Part shown: piece after piece, positions 7,856 to 16,277 of the stretch
Position numbering within the stretch: position 1 is the first letter of the stretch
Layout: each line of letters begins with the position of its first letter
DNA from: Porticoccaceae bacterium
Lineage (GTDB): Bacteria; Pseudomonadota; Gammaproteobacteria; Pseudomonadales; Porticoccaceae
Direction: 5' to 3'
Assembly (NCBI GenBank): GCA_018069525.1
Contig: JAGPUQ010000018.1
Coordinates: 1-64,000, forward strand
Length of the DNA: 64,000 bases
The notes under the pieces: generated by a model
The model's input: only the letters and a program-made list of their open reading frames with translations
What the model was told of the DNA's origin: nothing
Database searches by the model: none
Made by a program: the position numbers and the translations under genes

Positions 7856-7941
7856 GCTATAACTATTAGTAAACCGACCAGTCGGCTTATGTTCGGAAAA
7901 CGAGACTGGTCGGTATATGTACCGGATTTGGGGTGTTAAGC
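7856..7941 (-). repeat. attC-like site, 86 bp
   Basis: On the minus strand it starts GCTTAAC and ends GTTATAGC, 12 bp before the HNH gene start. An 11-bp perfect stem (ACCGACCAGTC/GACTGGTCGGT) encloses a loop of about 20 nt. The outer boxes pair less well. It matches the 4648-4733 site over its full length and beyond, to 8020. Confidence 0.6.
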
Positions 7942-7979
7942 AGAGTGGTCGGTTTATCATTCCCTGGCACCGATCTAAC

Positions 7980-8189
7980 TTATGCTCCCAATATATTGAT
8001 TTCAGTGAATAAAGCAATAGGGCCGATGTTTTGCGCTAAATGAACGCCTGCGTCGCGATTATGTTGGGTTTTGGCGCATAACCCGACAAGTCGGTTTATG
8101 TTGCCAAAATCATCGTTCTCGACAGGTCCGTAACTCAGTGAATTAACACATAAAAATGCCGTTGTTCTACATAAGAGCCAGGATAACAA
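7980..8189 (-). CDS. Small ORF of doubtful status (cassette remnant)
   Basis: A 69-codon frame needing a TTG start, with no clear ribosome-binding site. Its last residues (IALFTEINILGA) are also encoded next to the related attC-like site near 4810, so the 3' end existed as part of a cassette family. Inside it, 8078-8103 forms a CATAA-n-CCGAC/GTCGG-n-TTATG hairpin that resembles an attC core. It may be decayed cassette sequence and not a functional gene. Confidence 0.3.
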   Translation of the reverse strand: MLSWLLCRTTAFLCVNSLSYGPVENDDFGNINRLVGLCAKTQHNRDAGVHLAQNIGPIALFTEINILGA

Positions 8190-8240
8190 GCCAAAAGTAA
8201 TATTTAATAAACTTAGATAGACTGGCTGGAAGCCCGTTTT

Positions 8241-8471
8241 CTACGACATATCCGCCCACTCTGCATACTCATCCGCGGTTTGCGCCCATTCTTCATTGGT
8301 CATTTTTGGCATGTGACGTAGAGCTCTGCGTTGATAAAGCCGCTTCTTGAAATCGGCGAACCAGTGACTATCGTGACGGCCTACGGATATGCCGTTTGTC
8401 GATATCGCAAAATGGCTGCGGTCTAGTTTTTTAAGGCCCTTTAGTCTTAAATACGCTTCAAGCGGTTCTCT
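8241..8471 (-). pseudogene. Unidentified gene fragment, 76 codons
   Basis: An open frame between two stops with no good start. The reading is protein-like: a basic segment (HWFADFKKRLYQRRALR) followed by an acidic tail ending EYAEWADMS. I do not recognise it. It marks the right edge of the accessory region, immediately before core-type genes, and could be the C-terminus of a gene truncated by the island. Confidence 0.35.
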
Positions 8472-8533
8472 CTACACCTGTTATCGGAAATAAGAGCGCC
8501 TGAAAACAAAAGCATCTGGAGATAAAAAATACA

Positions 8534-9727
8534 ATGAGCACCGAAGCAACTAGTCATTCTTTAACCCCGGCGTTCGACGACACATCACTGCTTGAACGCA
8601 TCAAAGCACTTGAACCGCAAATAAGGGCGGCGGCGGATTCGATCGAAGCCGAAGGCTGTCTACCCGACGATCTGGTGGAAGCCTTGCGTGCTACCGGTCT
8701 GTTTCGCGCATCGTGGCCGCGCTCTATGGGCGGACTCGAGCTGGACCCGATGACGCAGATTGAGGTTCTTGAGGAGTTGTCCCGCATCGACGGTTCGGTT
8801 GGCTGGGCAGGTACATTCGCGGCGATAGGGGGGCTGCTTGCCTCAACCATCGACCCAGTTGCAGCGCTGGAGTTATTTCCGAATCCGGATGTGGTTCCAG
8901 CGGGGCAATATTCACCGAGGGGAAATGCCGAGCGTGTTGAGGGTGGCTATCGAGTTACCGGTAAGTGGTCTTTTGGCAGCGGGTGTATGCATGCGGATGT
9001 AATAACCGCGGGTTGTTTTGTCACCGTGGATGGCGAGGTCCAGATGCGTGACAGCGGAATGCCGGAAGTGTGTTCGGTTATGGTGCCGAAGACTAGCGTG
9101 AATATCCTTCGCGATAGTTGGAATGTGTCGGGTATGCGAGGCACTGGCAGCTACGATTACACGATGACCGACGTGTTCGTGCCCGCTGCCCATGTCTCCG
9201 ACTCCAGTTACTCGGCCTACCACGACGGCCCGCTGTATCAATTTCCCGCCTTATTCCTGTTCTCCCACGCGCCGATTCCGCTGGGTATCGCGCGGGCAGC
9301 GCTGGATTATCTCTATGAACTCGGCGAAACCAAGCGTGTGCAACCGAGCAATCGCCTGTTTAAGGAACAGGGTGAGGCCCACGAGGTGCTAGCCCGATCG
9401 GAGGCAGCGCTGCGCTCCGCCCGGGCCTGGGTCTTCGAGGTCATTGAGGATATTTGGGACACGGCCTGCCGTGGGGAAGAAATATCGAAGCAGCAGCGGG
9501 CCTTATTCCGCCTGTGCCTGGTGGAGGTGTCGCGCGTAGCCCGCGATGTGGTGCTGCGGATACACGACGTGATCGGCTCCACCGCGATTCGCTCAAATAG
9601 CCCCATCGATCGACTACTGCGAGATATCAACGTTGTGTGCGCGCACATTGTAGTGCAGCAAAAAATGTATCGACCCGTGGGCAAAGTTTTGTTCGGGCTC
9701 GAAGTTAAAAATGATCCTTTCTTTTAA
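8534..9727 (+). CDS. Acyl-CoA dehydrogenase-family flavoprotein (HsaA/DszC-like)
   Basis: A 397-aa soluble protein of the acyl-CoA dehydrogenase fold: N-terminal helical domain (1-120), middle beta domain with GKWSFGSGCMHADV near 150 and GMRGTGSYDYTMTDVFVP near 205, and C-terminal helical domain. The GxxGTGS motif and the diverged C-terminal domain (the usual catalytic Glu region is not obvious) resemble the flavin-dependent monooxygenase branch (HsaA, DszC) more than true beta-oxidation dehydrogenases. Substrate unknown. A crotonase follows after 94 bp, so both may act on the same aromatic, steroid or acyl substrate. ATG follows an AAAGCATCTGGAGATAAAA leader (GGAG). Confidence 0.8.
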   Translation: MSTEATSHSLTPAFDDTSLLERIKALEPQIRAAADSIEAEGCLPDDLVEALRATGLFRASWPRSMGGLELDPMTQIEVLEELSRIDGSVGWAGTFAAIGGLLASTIDPVAALELFPNPDVVPAGQYSPRGNAERVEGGYRVTGKWSFGSGCMHADVITAGCFVTVDGEVQMRDSGMPEVCSVMVPKTSVNILRDSWNVSGMRGTGSYDYTMTDVFVPAAHVSDSSYSAYHDGPLYQFPALFLFSHAPIPLGIARAALDYLYELGETKRVQPSNRLFKEQGEAHEVLARSEAALRSARAWVFEVIEDIWDTACRGEEISKQQRALFRLCLVEVSRVARDVVLRIHDVIGSTAIRSNSPIDRLLRDINVVCAHIVVQQKMYRPVGKVLFGLEVKNDPFF

Positions 9728-9766
9728 GTCGAGCTGATAAGTCGAGCTGATAAGTTGAGCTGATAA
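9728..9766 (+). repeat. Three tandem 13-bp repeats
   Basis: The unit GTCGAGCTGATAA occurs three times (the last with one change) directly after the stop codon, followed by partial copies to about 9800. Similar short duplications after stop codons occur elsewhere in this window. Confidence 0.8.
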
Positions 9767-9821
9767 TTCTTAATTCGAGCTTATAGAAAAGCCGAGCTTG
9801 TAAACTTTTGGAGTGAGCACC

Positions 9822-10637
9822 ATGTCTGCACCCGTTTTACAGTACGAGAAGCGCGACCATATTGCGTACATCACCTTTAACCGCCCGGAACGTCGCAACG
9901 CGATGAATCCAGAAATGATTTGTCGACTTGCAGACGCCTGGGAAGATTTTAATACGGACGACGACATGCGGGTTGCCCTGGTCACCGGGGCAGGTACCGA
10001 GGCCTTTACCGCAGGCGCGGATTTAAAAACCATGATACCGCTACTGTCGGGAGCACGGGAGCCAGAGGACGAGTGGGACTTTCGACTGCTCGCCGACGAT
10101 CAAAAGGTTAGCCGCGCGGCAACCCTTAAAAATTCGACTATCTACAAACCCATTGTCGCCGCCATCAACGGCCCCTGCCTCGGCGCTGGGTCGGAACTTC
10201 TGCAGGCGATTGATATACGCATTGCCGGGGAACAGGCGAGTTTCGCGGTGAACGAGGTTGCCCTCGGCTTTATGCCTGGTGGCGGATCGGCAGTACGCCT
10301 GGCACGACAGATTCCCTATTGCATGGCCATGCAGTTTTTACTGGTTGCCGACAAGATCGGTGCTGAGGATGCCCACCGTATGGGCTTTGTTAACGAAGTT
10401 GTCCCGGTCGACGAGGTCTTAGCCCGCGCCCAGTGGTATGCAGAGCGAATTGCGGCGAATGGCCCGCTGGCCGTGCGCAAGACCAAGGAAACCGTGCTGC
10501 GAACCCTGGGCCTGTCGTGGGAAGAGGCCTATGAGGTTGAGGCGGAGAATTGCGTCATTACTATGGGCAGCGAGGACGCGAAGGAAGGACCGCTCGCGTT
10601 CGCGGAAAAACGAATGCCACGCTTTACCGGGAAATGA
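9822..10637 (+). CDS. Enoyl-CoA hydratase/isomerase family protein (crotonase)
   Basis: A 271-aa crotonase. The oxyanion-hole strand GADLKTM (near 67) and the core GPCLGAGSELLQAIDIRIA followed by ASFAVNEVALGFMPGGGSA are clear. Both glutamates of hydratases are kept (GSELL and VNEV), so hydration of a 2-enoyl-CoA is plausible. I chose ATG at 9822 because GGAG lies at 9810-9813, eight bases upstream; a GTG at 9813 would overlap that site. It follows the flavoprotein gene in the same direction and is probably co-transcribed with it. Confidence 0.85.
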   Translation: MSAPVLQYEKRDHIAYITFNRPERRNAMNPEMICRLADAWEDFNTDDDMRVALVTGAGTEAFTAGADLKTMIPLLSGAREPEDEWDFRLLADDQKVSRAATLKNSTIYKPIVAAINGPCLGAGSELLQAIDIRIAGEQASFAVNEVALGFMPGGGSAVRLARQIPYCMAMQFLLVADKIGAEDAHRMGFVNEVVPVDEVLARAQWYAERIAANGPLAVRKTKETVLRTLGLSWEEAYEVEAENCVITMGSEDAKEGPLAFAEKRMPRFTGK

Positions 10638-10702
10638 TCGCGACTCGTTGTGTTTGGCGGGGCCGGTCTTGGAACGAAGAGTTTGGAATACGAGGTAATA
10701 AT

Positions 10703-10840
10703 ATGAAGGGTATGAAAGGCGCGTTGATGATCTTTATTGCTGTACTGCTGTTAGCAGGTTGTGCGGGTAACCAGCATATCTCTGCGGGTGGCGGCAACAG
10801 TGGGGTTTCTGGCGGGGTAACGCAGACGATCCGCTTTTAA
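10703..10840 (+). CDS. Small lipoprotein, 45 aa
   Basis: ATG at 10703 follows GAGGTAATAAT. The product begins MKGMKGALMIFIAVLLLAGC, a signal sequence with lipobox LAGC (Cys 20), leaving a 26-residue Gly/Ser-rich mature peptide ending TQTIRF. Probably an outer- or inner-membrane lipoprotein of unknown role. Such very short lipoproteins are easily missed by gene callers. Confidence 0.65.
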   Translation: MKGMKGALMIFIAVLLLAGCAGNQHISAGGGNSGVSGGVTQTIRF

Positions 10841-11074
10841 AATCGGCTAATTGGCGGCTTTGATGAAGTGGATAGCGGCCGCTATCCAGCAGGTGAAATC
10901 TTTACGCTCAAGCTGCGAGTTTTGCGCTTAGGTGTTAGTATTCCTCACTAACAGGGCATTTAGTAAGGTAAGAAGTCAGCTCTGGCCATAATAATCCTAA
11001 TACAAGGAGTACCTACTAATTTTTCCCGCACCATGTTTTGCTCCAGCCCGTTTGTTACCTGGGTGTAGAGCGCG
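10841..11074 (+). other. Intergenic leader of the RIO kinase gene
   Basis: About 230 bp without a coding frame or strong hairpin. It presumably contains the promoter of the RIO kinase gene; no convincing -35/-10 pair could be chosen by eye. Confidence 0.4.
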
Positions 11075-11932
11075 ATGAAAACCCCAAAGCAAATTCAACC
11101 TCTGATCGACGATGGCATTGTCGATGAAGTGCTACGTTCGCTGATGAGCGGTAAAGAAGCCGTGGTGTACGTGGTGCGCTGTGGCACCGAGATACGCTGC
11201 GCCAAGGTGTATAAGGACTCGGCCAAGCGCAGTTTCAAGAAAGCCGCGCAATATCGGGAAGGGCGCAAGGTGCGCAATAGCCGTCGTGCGCGCGCCATGG
11301 AGAAGGGTTCCAAGTTTGGCCGCAAGCAACAGGAAGAGATTTGGCAGAACGCGGAGGTGGATGCGCTTTATCTGCTAGCTCGCGCCGGGGTACGTGTACC
11401 GAAACCCTACGGCTGCTTTGAAGGCGTATTGCTAATGGAGCTGATTACCGACGAAGATGGGGATGTCGCACCGCGTTTAAATGATGTCGCGCTGTCGGAA
11501 GAGCAAGCGCTGGAAGATCACGCGCTGATGATGCACTACGTCAGGTTAATGCTCTGCGCCGGATTGATCCACGGCGATTTGTCGGAATTTAATGTTTTAG
11601 TCGACGAATACGGTCCGGTGATTATCGATCTGCCCCAGGCAGTGAACGCGGCGGCCAATAACAATGCCGAGTCGATGTTGGCGCGGGACGTTAATAATAT
11701 GACGGACTACTACGGCCAGTATGCGCCGGCATTACTAAACAGCCACTACGCACAGGAAATTTGGGCGCTCTACGAAGACGGCGAGTTAACCCCGGAAGTT
11801 GAACTGACCGGTGAGTTTGAGGAAAACACGGACGCGGCGGATGTCGATGGCGTGCTACTCGAAATTAAAGAAGTGCTCGCGGAAGAGCGCGCCCGTCAAG
11901 AACGTTTACGCGAAGCGGAAGAGCTGGACTAA
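11075..11932 (+). CDS. RIO-family atypical serine protein kinase
   Basis: A 285-aa protein of the bacterial RIO1-like kinase family (PA4780 type). Motifs: Gly-poor loop SGKEAVVYVV near 28, catalytic Lys in RCAKVYKDSAKRSFKK near 42-55, a family-specific basic stretch (REGRKVRNSRRARAMEKGSK), LIHGDLSEFNVLV near 166 with the catalytic Asp and Asn, and IIDLPQAV near 188 with the metal-binding Asp. The tail is acidic and coiled. The substrate in bacteria is not well defined; ribosome-linked roles are known for eukaryotic relatives. Its last 23 bp are repeated 5.85 kb downstream. Confidence 0.9.
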   Translation: MKTPKQIQPLIDDGIVDEVLRSLMSGKEAVVYVVRCGTEIRCAKVYKDSAKRSFKKAAQYREGRKVRNSRRARAMEKGSKFGRKQQEEIWQNAEVDALYLLARAGVRVPKPYGCFEGVLLMELITDEDGDVAPRLNDVALSEEQALEDHALMMHYVRLMLCAGLIHGDLSEFNVLVDEYGPVIIDLPQAVNAAANNNAESMLARDVNNMTDYYGQYAPALLNSHYAQEIWALYEDGELTPEVELTGEFEENTDAADVDGVLLEIKEVLAEERARQERLREAEELD

Positions 11933-11934
11933 GC
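11912..11934 (+). repeat. 23-bp direct repeat, copy 1 (RIO gene 3' end)
   Basis: Identical to 17761-17783 and includes the RIO kinase stop codon. The two copies bracket the PhnD/HK/REC-EAL block, like the att repeats left by site-specific insertion at a gene 3' end. Confidence 0.85.
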
Positions 11935-11938
11935 GGAC

Positions 11939-13168
11939 TTATATGTTGCTGGATAAAGAGTTAATTGTTAATTGTTTGGCTTTTACCCAGTCACAACACG
12001 CTTTCACTGGCATAGGTTTTGAAATCAGATAACCCTGGGCGACATCACAGCCTAAGTTCTGTAAGGCAGTCCATGCCTCTTGTGTTTCTACACCTTCAGC
12101 AATGGACTTCATTTTTAGCTCTTTTGCTAACAAGATACAAATTTTCACAATGGATGCGGCCTCATCATCTTTTGTCATATTTGCGACAAAGTTTTGATCA
12201 ATCTTGAGTTCGGTAAAGGGCGCCTGGTAGAGCTGTACAAGTGAAGAGTAACCGGTTCCGAAATCATCGATCGAAAGGGAAAATCCTTTCATCCGTAGTC
12301 TATTTAGTACGTCCAGGGAGTTTGAAACGGAGGCTGATAATACTGTTTCGGTAAGCTCGATTACGATGGCGTCAGGCGAGATATCTTTCTCAGTAAAGTG
12401 TGAAAATAATTTCTCTGGTAAAGATAAATCTAGCAATTCAAGGTTTGAAAGGTTGATGGATATTCGTTGGTGGATTCCCGATTTCTGAAATTCAAAATAA
12501 TCACGGGCGACCAGCTGAACCACTTCTGAGGTTAGTTCGCTAATAATGTTATTACTTTCCGCCAGGGCAATAAATTTTTTAGGAAGTAAAAGCCCTTGCT
12601 CTGGATGTTGCCAGCGAACGAGTGCTTCAAAGCCGTTTAATCCCCCCGTCTTCATATCTAACTGAGGCTGGTAATGGAGCGTGAGCTGGTGTTCTTTGAG
12701 CGCCACTTTTAATTCGTAAGGAGAAGGGCCTTTATTGTCGGCAACTGTAGGGAAAATTTCATCAAGGTCTTCAGTGTTTTCATTAGGTCTCAGGTTTAAC
12801 TTCTGGTGTAATTTGTTAACGTGAAAAATAAATTTCTGGATGTCGACAGGTTTGGTGAAGGTGCCGTCAACAGTGATTTTTTTGGCATCAGCAAACTGTT
12901 TGGCCGAGTGTAGTACTCGATCATCAAAGCCGCTGATAAGTATGTAGGTTGGAAGAGAGTTCTGGCTATGCAGTTTGCGCATGACCTCGATACCGTCCAT
13001 GCCGGGCATATTCAAATCGAGTATAACGATGTCATGATTAAAAATTTCATGTTTAATAAATAAGTGGGCTTCGGTAAACCCGGATGCAGACAAGTTTATA
13101 GCATTAACAAACTCAAGCAAAAGGTCTACTTGTTGAGCGTCATCGTCAAGGATGTATATGGTTGTCAT
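11939..13168 (-). CDS. Response regulator with EAL domain (c-di-GMP phosphodiesterase)
   Basis: A 409-aa cytoplasmic protein. Receiver domain 1-120: acidic triad DDD at 8-10, phospho-acceptor D51 in ILDLNMPG, and Lys in FTKPVD near 105. EAL domain about 150-400: GFEALVRW, ELTE, DDFGTGYSS, KIDQNFV and AEGVET, i.e. the substrate- and metal-binding residues of active phosphodiesterases are all present. It should lower c-di-GMP under control of a histidine kinase, presumably the hybrid kinase encoded just upstream (58 bp) on the same strand. No GGDEF domain. Confidence 0.9.
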   Translation of the reverse strand: MTTIYILDDDAQQVDLLLEFVNAINLSASGFTEAHLFIKHEIFNHDIVILDLNMPGMDGIEVMRKLHSQNSLPTYILISGFDDRVLHSAKQFADAKKITVDGTFTKPVDIQKFIFHVNKLHQKLNLRPNENTEDLDEIFPTVADNKGPSPYELKVALKEHQLTLHYQPQLDMKTGGLNGFEALVRWQHPEQGLLLPKKFIALAESNNIISELTSEVVQLVARDYFEFQKSGIHQRISINLSNLELLDLSLPEKLFSHFTEKDISPDAIVIELTETVLSASVSNSLDVLNRLRMKGFSLSIDDFGTGYSSLVQLYQAPFTELKIDQNFVANMTKDDEAASIVKICILLAKELKMKSIAEGVETQEAWTALQNLGCDVAQGYLISKPMPVKACCDWVKAKQLTINSLSSNI

Positions 13169-13226
13169 GGCAGGCGGCGTGATGAGACTGTTATTAGTGA
13201 TGGATAGGCCGATATTTTTCTTAAAT

Positions 13227-16200
13227 TCATTGTCGCTTTCCTTTCTCCAGAAGGATGGAGATCCGGTTTAATAGTTCGGATGAAGTATAGGGTTTAGAAA
13301 TCCTGTTTTCGTGAAGTGCCTCATCCGCATGAGTAATATGTCGATCATCACTAAACCCACTGGCAAGTTGTATTTTAATAGAGGGGTATTGTTGTTTTAT
13401 TTTTTCTGCGAGTTGATAGCCATCCATATTTGGCATGATGACATCGCTAAGAATTAAGTCGACAGATTCAGTGGTTAACATACTCAGGGCGGTGAGCCCA
13501 TCAGTCGCTGTTAATACGCGATATCCTGCTATTTCTAGTATCTCTTTTGCGACCTCTCGTAAGGCAGGTTCATCATCGACGACCAGGATTCTTTCGCCGT
13601 CACCCGGGGTGCTGGTATGAAGTACTTCTAGTGTCCGGGTGGGTGGAGAGTCGAGATGTCGCGGGAAATAGAGGGAAAATTCAGTACCGATACCTGGCTG
13701 GCTGTAAAGATCAACTGTGCCTCCCGCTCGTTCCATGAAAGCGTAAACCTGGCTCAAACCCAGGCCGCTATTATCGGTTCCCTTAGTGCTAAAGAAGGGT
13801 TCAAATATTCTACTTCTTGTGTCCTCATCAATGCCGGACCCGGTGTCAGTAATTGAAAGCTTGACATAATCATTTTCGGGTAACCCGAGGATGGTTGCCT
13901 CCATTTTCGAAAGATGAATTGATGTTGTGGTGAATGTCAGGGTGCCACCATCGGGCATGGCATGCTGAGCATTAATGGTTAGATTTAATATGGCATCTTC
14001 GAACTCACTGGGGTCAACCCAGATAGGCCCGGTTGACGTAGAAAAATTATAAATAATGCTAACCCTTGATGTACCTGAATTACTCAGCATTTCCTTTTGA
14101 GAGTTAAATGATTCTTGAATATTAACAAGTTGAGGTTTTGTGCTTTCTCGTTTGGAGAAAGCCAACATGCGATGAGTAAGGTCTTGCCCTCGTTTGACTG
14201 CTTGAGAGATATTGCTAGTGTATCGGCTTAAACCATCTGTGTTGGCATATTTCATAGTTATTAATTCGTTATAGCCTAAAATGATGCCGAGAATATTATT
14301 GTAATCATGGGCGATACCGCCGACCAGTTTGCCCAGGGCATCCATTTTTTGCGCTTGCTGCAATTGAGCATGTTGCAACTTTATTTTTGTTAAATTCTGG
14401 CAGGATCCGACAAAGCGGCGTAAATTATTGTCGGTTCTCGGGAGTTCGGCTATAGACAGATTGATCGGAAAGGAGGTTTTATTTTTTCTTTGAGCGGCTA
14501 CCTCCCGGCTTGTACCGATGATATGTTTTTCTCCGGTTTTCAAATAACGAGCGATGTAACCATCGTGCTGACTCTTATCAGGCTCTGGCATTAACATGGA
14601 AATGTTCTGATGAAGCATTTCCTCGCTACTGAAACCAAACATGATTTCAGTAGCGAGATTGAGCGAGAGAATTATGCCGTTCTGATCGATGGTAATAACG
14701 CTGTTTTCAAGTGAGTTCAGTATTTCTTTTAGTTCGATTTCCTGTTGTTGGACAGTGACCAGTGCGGCATGTTGAATGCTTATCTCTTTCCCTTCTATTA
14801 TTAGCTCGCTTACCTTGTTGTATTGATCAAAAAGAGGGCGGCTGGTCAATTCAATTAATCTTAATCCGTCAAGGGTGTTGATGTAGATTTCACAGATAGA
14901 TGCTGTGCCGGAAGCCGCTGTTTCACATTCACTTTCGATTTTGGATTGGATTTCAGTGGAATAATCAAACCAGGGAGTGGCCCAGAGTTTTTTTCCTAAA
15001 AGCTCGCTTTCAGTAAAACCTAGAGCTTCGATAGGGGCTTTGTTAACAAAGGTTAAGGTTCCGTCAGTTTTGAAAAGCCCCACGAATGTTTGCATGTCGT
15101 CGAGCATTCTTTGTGATTTTTGCTGCATATTCTTAGCAGTTTCGCGTAGATGATATTGTTCGCTCACATCGTTAAAAACTAGCACCATACCATTAATTTC
15201 ATTTTCCTCACTGCGGATTGGAGCCGCTGAGTCAGCAATTTGATACTCCGTGCCGTCCTTTGAAATCAGAGTCGTATGATTGCTAAGATAAACCGTTTTT
15301 CCACTGGATAATACTTCTTCAACTGGGTTTGGAATCGGTTCTCGAGTCGTCGCGTCGATGACGGTGAAAATAGTTTTTACCGGCAAGCCCTTAGCTTCAG
15401 CAATACTCCAGCCGGTGAGTTGTTCAGCAACTGGGTTTAGGTGTGTGATCTTGCCTTTGGCATCGGTGGTGATCACACCGTCGCCAATGCTATTGAGTGT
15501 TACTTCAAGGTGTCGTCTCTGCTTTTCTAAAGTAATTTCATGGTGATTATGAGTACTAAATACATCCTGCAGTACACTCGATAATAACTGGATTTCTGGG
15601 ATGGTGGTTTTTTGACTAGAAAAATCTAATCGTTCATCTGAACGATATTGCTTAAGTATGGAAGTAAAATGGTTGATTGGTTGTATCATTCTTTTGATGA
15701 TAAACCAGGCCGCTATGGTGATCAGTGTTGCAAGTAGCAGCCCCAGCCCAAGTATTCCTTTGCTGGAGCTATTAATAACCTGAGCTATTGTTGCTTGATT
15801 GAAACCAATATAAAGCGTTGCATCCGTTCCAGTAATTAGAGGAAGCTCGTATTCGTGAATTAAGTCGTCCCCGCGAATACGAAACTTTGACGTTAGCTGG
15901 GCTGTTCCAGATGATTTTTGGGGACGCTCGGGGTGTTGAGTATTCTGGGGGCTGTGTTTCACCAGGAATGCCGGGAAACCGTTGGAGTATGAGTGAGCGA
16001 AAACGTGGCCATCCATGTCGGATACATAGATGTATTCAATTAGGCCGTTGTCCTTATGTGTTATCGCTTTTAGTAGCGTGGTTAGCTTTGCTCTTTCGCC
16101 ATCGATAACATCCTGAATAATAGCGTTAGACATGCCTTGAGCTAGAGTTTCGGCGAATATTTTTTGCGAGGCCGTCTGTCGGACACTTAATTCGATCCTA

Positions 16201-16277
16201 ACAGTGAAGAGGCTGATGACGACAAGTAAACTAAATGCCGATAAAAGAATTACGGTCAGGCGCGTACTAAATTTCAT
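13227..16277 (-). CDS. Hybrid sensor histidine kinase with PAS domains
   Basis: A 1016-aa inner-membrane kinase. TM1 at about 7-27, a periplasmic sensor region (about 30-170), TM2 at about 172-195 and a HAMP-like linker. Then PAS-type domains near 250-370 (NSIGDGVITTDAKGKITHLN), 390-500 and 520-640 (NSLENSVITIDQNGIILSLN), a HisKA domain with phospho-acceptor His in LVGGIAHDYNNILG near 656, an ATPase domain (DTGSGIDEDTR, GLGLSQVYAF), and a C-terminal receiver with Asp near 945 (LILSDVIMPNMDG). Its start overlaps the stop of the PhnD-like gene by 4 bp (ATGA), so the binding protein is probably the periplasmic partner of the sensor. Output likely goes to the adjacent REC-EAL protein. Confidence 0.9.
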   Translation of the reverse strand: MKFSTRLTVILLSAFSLLVVISLFTVRIELSVRQTASQKIFAETLAQGMSNAIIQDVIDGERAKLTTLLKAITHKDNGLIEYIYVSDMDGHVFAHSYSNGFPAFLVKHSPQNTQHPERPQKSSGTAQLTSKFRIRGDDLIHEYELPLITGTDATLYIGFNQATIAQVINSSSKGILGLGLLLATLITIAAWFIIKRMIQPINHFTSILKQYRSDERLDFSSQKTTIPEIQLLSSVLQDVFSTHNHHEITLEKQRRHLEVTLNSIGDGVITTDAKGKITHLNPVAEQLTGWSIAEAKGLPVKTIFTVIDATTREPIPNPVEEVLSSGKTVYLSNHTTLISKDGTEYQIADSAAPIRSEENEINGMVLVFNDVSEQYHLRETAKNMQQKSQRMLDDMQTFVGLFKTDGTLTFVNKAPIEALGFTESELLGKKLWATPWFDYSTEIQSKIESECETAASGTASICEIYINTLDGLRLIELTSRPLFDQYNKVSELIIEGKEISIQHAALVTVQQQEIELKEILNSLENSVITIDQNGIILSLNLATEIMFGFSSEEMLHQNISMLMPEPDKSQHDGYIARYLKTGEKHIIGTSREVAAQRKNKTSFPINLSIAELPRTDNNLRRFVGSCQNLTKIKLQHAQLQQAQKMDALGKLVGGIAHDYNNILGIILGYNELITMKYANTDGLSRYTSNISQAVKRGQDLTHRMLAFSKRESTKPQLVNIQESFNSQKEMLSNSGTSRVSIIYNFSTSTGPIWVDPSEFEDAILNLTINAQHAMPDGGTLTFTTTSIHLSKMEATILGLPENDYVKLSITDTGSGIDEDTRSRIFEPFFSTKGTDNSGLGLSQVYAFMERAGGTVDLYSQPGIGTEFSLYFPRHLDSPPTRTLEVLHTSTPGDGERILVVDDEPALREVAKEILEIAGYRVLTATDGLTALSMLTTESVDLILSDVIMPNMDGYQLAEKIKQQYPSIKIQLASGFSDDRHITHADEALHENRISKPYTSSELLNRISILLEKGKRQ

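Noticed and set aside
1-8533. Integron integrase or island integrase near the cassette block
   Set aside because: All frames were read for tyrosine-recombinase motifs and none was found; the fragments at 5201-5335 and 8241-8471 do not resemble IntI.
8554-8915. Long reverse-strand ORFs opposite the 8.5-kb flavoprotein
   Set aside because: Codon-position shadows of a well-supported gene; the same applies to reverse frames over phoB, pstA, pstB, rimK and hisA.
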